Shown here in pieces: positions 56,916 to 64,000 of a DNA stretch of 64,000 nucleotides (the first letter of the stretch is position 1; every line of letters starts with the position of its first letter). The notes beneath the pieces were generated by a model. It made no database searches. It had not been told where the DNA came from and saw nothing but the letters and a program-made list of their open reading frames with translations. The DNA comes from Typhlomys cinereus (taxonomy: Eukaryota > Chordata > Mammalia > Rodentia > Platacanthomyidae): contig JALPQD010000622.1 of the NCBI GenBank assembly GCA_023101885.1, positions 882,698-946,697 of the forward strand, written 5' to 3'. The translations under genes were made by a program, and so were the position numbers.

Positions 56916-57972
56916 TTCTGCTCAAGGATTGGCCTCCTGTCCGGGTATCGTCGGGCTGGGTCAGGACACAAAGCAAGTGTGAAAAAGTGCAGTGTCCTCG
57001 TGACCTGGGAGCACGGGTCTCGGGATTTCCCACTGCAGCCGGCAGGGCCCTCTCCAGAGCATCTGTGTGGACAAGGCCCGGTCAGTGGTCCAGAGTTAAG
57101 GAGACCCAGGGCCGCACACCCAGCCTGTGTGCGTGCTCTCCTGGGGGGACAGCTGAGTGGCTGAACTGAACCAGCAAGGGCGACTGCTGACGTCCTCATG
57201 GGCCAGGGTCACAAGCAGCTGAGGTCACATCCCAGCATCCTGAGTGCCAGGCATTTTGCTGTTGACTGACTGCCTGCGGTCAGAAATGCTACAAGAATAT
57301 GTGAATGTGCAGGTCCCCATTTGGAGTGGGTGTGGATGTTGTACACATACATGTAGGCTTGACTGTGTGTGTGTGTGTGTGTGTACACATGCCAGTTTGA
57401 CTGAGTGGGTCCTTATTTGGTATATGTGCACACACATGCAGGATTGACTGGGTCATCATTTGGGGCATGTAAGTGTGTCCTTATTGCAGGTTTGACTGTG
57501 TGGATCCTCTTACCAGTGTGTAAGAGCGAGTCCTGGTAAGCAACAATTGTGACAGCACAGGGGGCTGTGTGTAAGGGTGGGCAAGTGTGTGCTGGTGTGA
57601 GGGAGCAGGCACAAGAGTGGACGCATCTCCCCGTTATCTCCGACAGGCTCAGTGTAGGTGTACATAGATGTGCACAGGCACACCTGTGTGGGCCCACTGT
57701 ATGCATGCATGTGATGTGCTGGCGGTGCCTGCCATGCGCCTGTTCTTCGTGTGCCTATTTGGGCCACAGACTGTCTTACTTTCTGTCAGTCCCTTTGTCA
57801 ACCAACACATCACAGCCTTGACCTCTGGCCCCAAGGCCATCTCTGTGTCAGGCTGTTGGCTCTGAATCCCGGCTCCACCCTGGTGGAGGCTGGAGCCCTG
57901 GGGTCCTGAGCACCCTCTTCCGCGGCTGCGGCGGCCCCCCCATCCTCACCGCCCCTCCCTGCTCTCTGTCAG

Positions 57973-58122
57973 GCAAAGCTCGGCGATGAGATCCTCGACT
58001 ACAGGGACTTGGCTGCTCTGCCCAGAAGCAAGGCCATCTACAACATCGACCGCCCGGACATGATCTCCTACTCACCCTACATCAGCCACTCGAACACGGG
58101 AGACAGGCAGAGCTACGGCGAG
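57973..58122 (+). CDS. ABLIM2: ABLIM2 exon: linker with LDYRDLAALP and SYSPYISHS
   Basis: Acceptor ctctctgtcag, donor GAG|gtgcgg. The 50 codons begin AKLGDEILDYRDLAALPRSK, then AIYNIDRPDMISYSPYISHS, and end NTGDRQSYGE. The exon is phase 0 at both ends. This tyrosine-rich segment is typical of all ABLIM paralogues between the LIM array and the headpiece. The residues after HS (NT) differ from those I remember in human and mouse. The donor has a non-consensus C at +4. Confidence 0.96.
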
Positions 58123-60044
58123 GTGCGGCTTGCCCCATGCTGCCCCGCGGGCCCGCCGGGTCCGTGGGAGGCCCTTGTGGCAGTGTGCAGAGGTCACCAC
58201 AGCTCCCAATTTTTCAGCCACACATGAGCTGTCTGGCGCACGTCCCTGGCAGTGCCGTCCAGTCCGAGACGCCCCCTCAGAGAGCCTCTGACAGCGCTAA
58301 GTGGAACAGGAAGCAGGCAGGCTGGGGTTTGGGGAGAGTCTCTGGATTTCCGGGTGCTGAGCACAGGAAGCGCGTTTTGCTGTGGACCACGCTCGTGACC
58401 GCACTCCCCACAGCTCCTCTGTGGTTCCCGTCCGTCCCCACAGCTCCTCTGTGGTTCCTGGTTCTGTGGTTCCCGTCCGTCCATCCCCTCGCTAGTTGAC
58501 CTTGGGTCGTGACCTCCGGCGTTCCTGCAAATGGACAGCTTCGTCTGTCCCTCTGCTCAGACAACCCACAGACACTCAGGCAACCCGTTCAGACAACCTT
58601 TATCCTGGAGCTGCTATTGGGCTCAGTGCAAATGTGGCTGCCGTGGGGCCTGGACCAGCGCTCGCCCGGGGCCGGGAAATGGTCCTTCCAGATGCATTCC
58701 CCACAGGACCTCATTCTGTGGTGTCCGTGAGACCCCTTGGGAAGCCAAGACCCAGGGTGCCCTGTAGGCAGGGGGTTAGTTACCACCATGCCCAGCTGGC
58801 CCTGCTGCTGATGGGCATGCTGAGCTAAGCGTGGAGAGAAGACAGGTGTCCAGCAGGTGGCGCTCCTGATGCGCTGAGCCTCGGGCAGCCAGTGATGGCC
58901 TGGTGATGGCTGTGAGGGGAGAGAGGGACAGCCCAGTGCACCACTCATCACGTGCCCATGCTGGCTGTGGGTACACCCACCCACATCTGGCACCCAGAAA
59001 GGGTGAGAAGTCAGGCAATCTAACTGCCCCTCCAAGACCCATAGCCAGACCTCCCCCCTCAAATACCACTCTTCCCTTGGCTTGTCTTCTTCCCTTGTGT
59101 ACCTGAGAGCTGGGTTCAGGCCTACTCTGCTGGACCCTGGAGTGCCAGCAGGTCCCTTCCTGGTAGTGCCAGTCTCCCTGCATGGGCCTCAGGAAGCCAC
59201 ACTGGGAAGCCCAAGTGAATAGGTGAGCGTCAGCGACAGCAGAGGGCTGTGGGCACGCTCCTCCTGTCCACAGACGCGTGATCCGATGTGAGCTTCTCGG
59301 AGCGTCTTTCAGCACCTGAGACCCACGGCAGGGTACATGTGGACTCCAAACGATTCCTAACACCACCACTGTCCCTCGGATGGCAGGGGCTGCAGGGCAG
59401 GAGGGGCGTGCATGTGACTTGGGAGTCACCTCCGGGCACCTGCTCTGACACAGGTTTGTCCTTCTGTCCACCCTGCCCCTCGTCGAGCGTCCAGCCGTCC
59501 TGCAGAAGGGCGGCTGCTCTGAGACTCTTCCTCCTCTCGAGGCTTGGAGCCGCCTCAGGAGACGCATCCCCGGGACACTTGTCAGGCGGGCCGCAGCGTC
59601 CCTCAGGTCATCCCACTCTGCAGAGAGGGGTCTTCATTTCTGTGCAGCCCTGGTCCCTGGGAATTAACATTCCCGTCTGCGGCTGCGGAGTCAAGGCCAC
59701 GAGAGGTGCAGCAAGGACTCACATGAGCCTTCCCCCCACTCTTACCCAGCCTGTGGCCCCAGCCACACTCACGTTTTGCAGCTCTCCAATCCATCCTCTC
59801 CAGGGACACTGAAGGGGCGGGCTCACGGGGCGCTGCCCCAGTGGTCTCTGAGCTGCCAGCAGCGTTGTTTTGAGGCCGTGCTCTGTGAGGGGCCCTGGGG
59901 GAGCCGATGGGCCAAGAGGGAGGAGCCAGGCCCAGCAGCGCCAAGTCGGTGGGCACCCATGTCACCTGCTGGTTACTTAGCGGTCCTCGCCCCAAAGTAG
60001 GTGCCGGTGTCGCACACTAACAGGCCGCTCTATTGTGTCCACAG
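58123..60044 (+). other. ABLIM2 intron upstream of the microexon
   Basis: A 1.9-kb intron of mostly unique sequence. A short duplication at about 58407-58495 repeats a CCACAGCTCCTCTGTGG unit that can form a six-base-pair hairpin. I see nothing else. Confidence 0.75.
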
Positions 60045-60077
60045 TGGCCTCAGTTGCTCTCGCCAACGCCGACTGAG
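60045..60077 (+). CDS. ABLIM2: ABLIM2 33-nt microexon (PQLLSPTPTE)
   Basis: Acceptor tgtgtccacag, donor GAG|gtaacc. It has eleven codons, W-PQLLSPTPTE, phase 0 at both ends. It falls exactly between the exon ending SYGE and the exon beginning GDQDD. From memory, ABLIM family isoforms include an SPQLLSPTPTE insert at this point, so this is read as the equivalent optional microexon with Trp in place of the first Ser. It is too short for gene finders based on long open frames. It is probably alternatively spliced; this is inferred from its symmetric phase and small size. Confidence 0.85.
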
Positions 60078-62175
60078 GTAACCCCCTCCCACGCCTGCGC
60101 CCTGTGTGATCGCGGTGCTGCCGCCCATGCCCTTATAGAGACGACCAGCGCCATCCACAGGGCCCTGGGCCGGCCACAGTGCTGAGGCTGCAGCCGCGCC
60201 TCCTCTGCGCTGGTCGTTTTTATAACCACGTCTCATCTGCATGTCTGCCCCTGTCGTGTGCAGCCGGCCCTCGTGAATGCCTGGGGTGTGGTGTCGCCGA
60301 GATCTCGGCCTGGGTCATGGCTTCCCTGGGTCAGCCGGGGCCCGCCGCACGCTCCCCTGGCAGGATACCCTGGAGGGGAACATGGTGAATGCCTGTCTAT
60401 CAAATAAACCCCACGTTAGCAGTCGGGGACTTACCAGTTCCTCACAGCCAATGGGGGAGGCAGAGCGTGACTCCAGACTGCACAGCCTGCTGGCTCCGAG
60501 GGGCCTGTCACGGCCGCCCGGGACAGAGATTCTAACAGCATAGGTTGGAGCTGTCGCTTTGTGCTAGACACGGTTACAAACTCTTTCCACAAAGGGCTTT
60601 TACCCCAGCTCAAACCCCACTTTATCATTGGAGAAATGGAGACAGCGATGTCAGATAACTTCTGTGGTCATAAGTCAGATAGGAAGAGACAGGGGATCCC
60701 AGCCTGCTGGCAGGCCAGAGCCCGCGCCTACCATTGTCCCCTTCCCCACATTCAAGACCACCTGCTCAGAAGAGGTGCCCTCGAGCCTGTTATCTGGTGC
60801 CCCTTAAACTGCCAGCACACAGAGGCCACTAATGTGCCAAGCCAGCTTTACCACCAGGTTTCCCCAATGGAGCCCAACAGGGAGGGATGAGGCTGGGGTC
60901 TGCCAGAGACCAAGCCCGCTTTTAGAGTGAGCCTGGTCTCCAAGTTGGACTGCAAACCCCTTGCTGGGCCAACAGGAGGTGGCAGGCCTTGCAGGCCTCC
61001 CGTCAGACAGGGGTGGTCCCCAGGGCCTCAGCCCCTCTCCCTGGGGATATTGGCCCCTTGCCCTCCTTGTCCCTGGGGGATCTCCCAGTTCAGCCTCAGG
61101 GTCAGTCCTTTCCCCTGACCTAGGCCTGCTCCTTGCAGCTTCAGAAGCGGCTCTGCCACAGAGGCTCCATCAGGTCCCACGGGCTTCTCAGCCTGTGTCC
61201 TTGGAAACGGCGCCCGGGGCCCGGGTGGGCCTTGCTGCCGCTCGACAGCCGCCTCGGAGAGCACACCCTCGTATCCGGGCACTGGACACTCGGCGTGCCA
61301 GTGACCCTGCCCACTGGGCTCCTCTGCCCACATTCGCCAGCAAGCCCTGAGTCGAGAGGCTCAGTGTAAGGCCAACAGGGCCGTGCCAAGGCCCCCGGGT
61401 TCTAGGGGGCCGAGGAGAGAGGGGACTTGAGCCGGGGTGGTTTGAGGCTCAGGGGAGGCGTGGAATTAGGACTGCAGGCAAGCTAAGGATGACCAGGGTA
61501 GCCATGTCCGCCAGACCAGATCCCTGTGCGTCCCTAGCAGAGTCATGAGGGGCTGCAATAGTGTCCATGGTGGGGCAGGGGCTGGCATGACCCAGGCCAT
61601 CAGGTCAGCTATCCTCATGCCACGTGCCACGCCATCTCATGCTGCTGCCACCTGCTCCGGCCTCTTCCAGCAGCGCACCCCCTTCTTGCTTGGTGGGGAC
61701 TGTGTTGTCAGTGCTTACAGGTCTTGTTGGCTGGGCTGACTCCCAAGGGGTACCTTCTGAAGGTGCCCCAGAGCACCTGGAGCCCCCTCACTTAGGAGGA
61801 GCACTCGGAACTGGGGGATCTCAGTGATCCTTACTCTGTTCCCAGAAGCTGGGGTGCTGGGAAGGGTCAGGTGGGAAGGGGATGGAAGGATTTAGGTAGG
61901 GGTCGGTCGTTCCACCCCACCCCAGAAGTCCCACAGCCAGGACATATGGCCAGAAGGGGCCAGTATTCTGTGGGCTTGGGGACCCTGCTCAGGCCGAGGG
62001 GCGAGTCCCGCATGGCAAGGCCCTGCCTGTTCCCCCAGAGGGCTGTAGCAGGTGCGGGGACCGAAGTCTTGGGGCCAGGTTGCATGAGTCTCTGGGGCCT
62101 GGGTGCAAACGTGGTGGGGCAGGCGGGGCTTGGCATTGCTTCTGCCCGGGAGCTCACACGCTGTCTTCTACCCAG
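60078..62175 (+). other. ABLIM2 intron downstream of the microexon
   Basis: A 2.1-kb intron of unique GC-rich sequence. A weak MIR-like stretch may be present near 60620-60660. No gene, array or clear mobile element is seen. Confidence 0.75.
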
Positions 62176-62296
62176 GGGGATCAGGACGACCGGTCCTACA
62201 AGCAATGCCGGACCTCCAGCCCCAGCTCGGCAGGCTCCGTCAGCCTCGGGCGCTATACCCCAACGTCACGGTCACCCCAGCACTACAGCCGCCCAG
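62176..62296 (+). CDS. ABLIM2: ABLIM2 exon: linker with GDQDDRSYKQ and SLGRYTPTSRS
   Basis: Acceptor ttctacccag, donor CCAG|gtactc. It reads GDQDDRSYKQCRTSSPSSAG, then SVSLGRYTPTSRSPQHYSRP, and ends in phase 1. The exon is 121 nt. This basic, Ser-rich segment is strongly conserved in ABLIM1, 2 and 3. The donor GTACTC is weak at +4 to +6. Confidence 0.96.
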
Positions 62297-63737
62297 GTAC
62301 TCGGCCCCCCACCCCACTTCCCTTGACCCTCGTTGATGCCTTACAACTCGCTGCTTCGACCCACACTCGGCGGCCCCTTGATGCAAAGAGCATGTGCAGA
62401 TGGAGCACTGGTGGGTGGGTCAGCACACCGGGGAAAGACCATCCGTGCTGGGCAGAGGCGGCTGCAGGAACGCGTGGAGCGGAGGCGCAGGCACAGCACC
62501 CACGGTGGGCTCCCACGGTGGGCTCCCATGGCAGTCAGAACTGCTGGGGGGATCACACGGGCGAGAGAACAGATGCAGCCCATTCCGAGTCCAGTGGGAG
62601 ACGAGCTGTGGGGTCATTCAGCGGCCACGGCCTGAGGTCGGAATGTTAAGGCTCGACCTGTTGCTCCATTGATGACCATAGAGACAGTTATGAGGGGACT
62701 GGGAGGAGCCCCTGGCCCCTCCCATCTGGGAGACAGCCTTCTCAGGGCCTTTGTCCCCCCACCCTGCCCCCCGCACCCAGCTTGCATCGCCTCCCCTCGC
62801 TTGGAGCTCATTATTCCATCGGGTGCCAAAGCCACGGGCATTACCTTTTGGATAGATTTTTCCAAGCTGCTTCTTTCCTGGCCAGCTGTGCATGACCCTA
62901 TTTTCCCACCCATGGACCGCAGCTCTCAGTTTTGCAAACTTTGTGGAAAAATCAGAGCTCACTCATTTGCAGTCATTTTCATTGACTCCTTGCTACGCAC
63001 CTGGTACGTTTGCTCCACAAGTGCTCAGAAAGGGTGAGAGAGACTGTGGGAATGGTTGCGCGAGCGAGTGGGTGACCCTGTGGCTGGGCGAGTGAATGAG
63101 TGAGTGGATATATGAATGAATGAATGAATGAATGAATGAGTGAGCCAATGAGTGAGAGAATGAATTGGAGTGAATGAACCAGCGACTGATTTAATGAGAG
63201 GGCGAGTGAATGAATGAATGAGTGAGCCAATGAGTGAGAGAATGAATTGGAGTGAATGAACCAGCGACCGACTTAACGAGAGGGCGAGTGGATGAATGAA
63301 TGAGTGAACGGGTGAGTTGTGAATGACTTAGTGGTGACTGAGTGGGTGGGCGAGCAGGTGTGCAGGCGAGTCGGCAGTGGGCGGCACTTTCTGAGCCTTC
63401 CCCCGAGGTTCACTGTGATTTGACCTTGTGTCTGGGCCTGTGAGGTCCATGACGATGCAGGTGACAGACCACTCCCTGACCTCTGGCAGCTGCCCTCCAC
63501 ATGTCCTTCATCTCGAGGACACCCCGAAGTGAGCCACGGTCAGGACGGTCCTCCGGGCAGCCCTGCGGCCAGAGGCAGCATCTCCTGCCCCGCCTGGAAG
63601 AGGGTGACCCACAGCCTGCTGGGTGACCCCCTGCAGGTGCCCCAGGACGCGGCTCCTGGGGGGAGTGGGGCCAGGACTGTGTGGTGGCTCTGGGGTGAGG
63701 GAGCCCGGGGTTACTGACTGCTCTCTGTCGCCCGCAG
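62297..63737 (+). other. ABLIM2 intron upstream of the optional 99-nt exon
   Basis: A 1.4-kb intron with a short 15-bp tandem (about 62500-62535) and the GAATGA-type array with an 82-bp duplication (63103-63330). Otherwise unique. The last 163 bases of the window, after 63837, are the start of the next intron. Confidence 0.75.
63103..63330 (+). repeat. GAATGA array with an 82-bp duplicated block
   Basis: Tetranucleotide GAAT/GAGT repeats in which a longer segment starting TGAGCCAATGAGTGAGAGAA recurs 82 bp later (63141 and 63223) with a few changes. Confidence 0.93.
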
Positions 63738-63836
63738 CTGGTACTGCGAGTGTTGGTACCAGTAGCTGCCTGTCCCTGTCCCAACACCCAAGCCCTACCT
63801 CCGTGTTCAGACATCATTACATCCCCTACTTCCGAG
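63738..63836 (+). CDS. ABLIM2: ABLIM2 exon: optional SVGTSSCLSLSQHPSP segment
   Basis: Acceptor tcgcccgcag, donor CGAG|gtaagg. It enters with G|CT and reads GTASVGTSSCLSLSQHPSPT, then SVFRHHYIPYFR, ending in phase 1. The exon is 99 nt with phase 1 at both ends, so inclusion or skipping keeps the frame. The same insert is known from longer ABLIM family isoforms. It is the last exon seen; the following linker exons (SESGRSTPS region) are beyond the right edge. Confidence 0.94.
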
Positions 63837-64000
63837 GTAAGGCCCGCAGCGTGCGGGCAGAGTTGCTTGTCCGCGTCACCGCATGGCTTCAGAGCCCTGT
63901 GTCTCATGCCTGTGCTCCTCGTGTGCGTCTGTGCGTCCGGCCCTGTTCTTGTCGGTGGTGTGTCCGTGCTCCTGGAAGGAAAGTACGGGGCTTGTGGAGA

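Larger units (their letters stand above)
54719..57972 (+). other. ABLIM2 intron (3.3 kb)
   Basis: Contains a TG/TCTC-rich stretch (54918-55040), a 20-bp array with CRE-like motifs (55558-55735), an antisense B1-like fragment (56015-56120), a short telomere-like run (56691-56717), the adjoining 28-bp array (56740-56915) and TG-rich sequence around 57360-57390. Confidence 0.8.
18674..63836 (+). other. ABLIM2: ABLIM2, partial gene (twelve coding exons, both gene ends outside the window)
   Basis: Seen: twelve + strand exons flanked by AG/GT sites whose conceptual joins give a LIM-LIM-LIM-LIM protein followed by a Ser/Tyr-rich linker. Known: ABLIM proteins bind F-actin through a C-terminal villin headpiece, and ABLIM2 is expressed in muscle and brain and cooperates with STARS (ABRA) in SRF signalling. 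The choice of ABLIM2 over ABLIM1 or ABLIM3 rests on paralogue-typical strings such as NKYFHVKC, GKLLNAEYISK, RCGQMFAEGEEMY and LDYRDLAALP. Exon phases agree at every junction (1-2-1-2-0-1-0-0-0-0-1-1 at exon ends). The initiation exon is upstream, and the later linker exons and headpiece are downstream. The only break in coding potential is inside the first exon. Confidence 0.96.

Overview
This is a mammalian nuclear window, almost certainly from a rodent. It carries the middle of one protein-coding gene on the + strand, ABLIM2 (actin-binding LIM protein 2). The evidence for a mammal is a split gene with GT-AG introns whose exons match ABLIM2 exon by exon, plus MIR, L1, B1-type and tRNA-type SINE remnants and CA/GT microsatellites. 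The evidence for a rodent is B1-like SINEs, ID/B2-like tRNA SINEs, mid-length repeats with a rodent-type consensus, and rodent-like residues in the protein. I cannot name the species.

Layout: positions 1-18673 are upstream intron with no coding exon that I can recognise; the first coding exon, with the start codon, should lie further upstream. Twelve coding exons follow: 18674-18819, 23528-23711, 26930-27042, 32024-32150, 35140-35233, 45773-45860, 48641-48699, 54641-54718, 57973-58122, a 33-nt microexon 60045-60077, 62176-62296 and 63738-63836. The first seven encode four LIM zinc-binding domains; the rest encode the linker that leads to the dematin/villin-headpiece region. The headpiece itself is beyond the right edge. 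All joins keep phase except inside the first exon, where the LIM1 zinc-ligand region carries a net +2 frameshift that is either a sequence error or a real lesion.

The introns are GC-rich and unusually dense in tandem repeats: more than twenty separate mini- and microsatellites, including a 1.4-kb CACTCACATATGCACA-type array, a 1-kb array of about 40-bp units, several G-quadruplex-prone arrays, and a minisatellite that begins exactly on the 3' end of the LIM3 exon and copies its splice donor. There is also an AT-rich unidentified insertion (1335-2945) and three copies of one dispersed repeat family.

I found no second protein-coding gene, tRNA, rRNA, CRISPR array or other system. The most unusual observations are the donor-seeded minisatellite, the LIM1 frameshift, the microexon, the long open frame through the big repeat into an exon, and a 20-bp array carrying repeated CRE-like and AGGTCA motifs.
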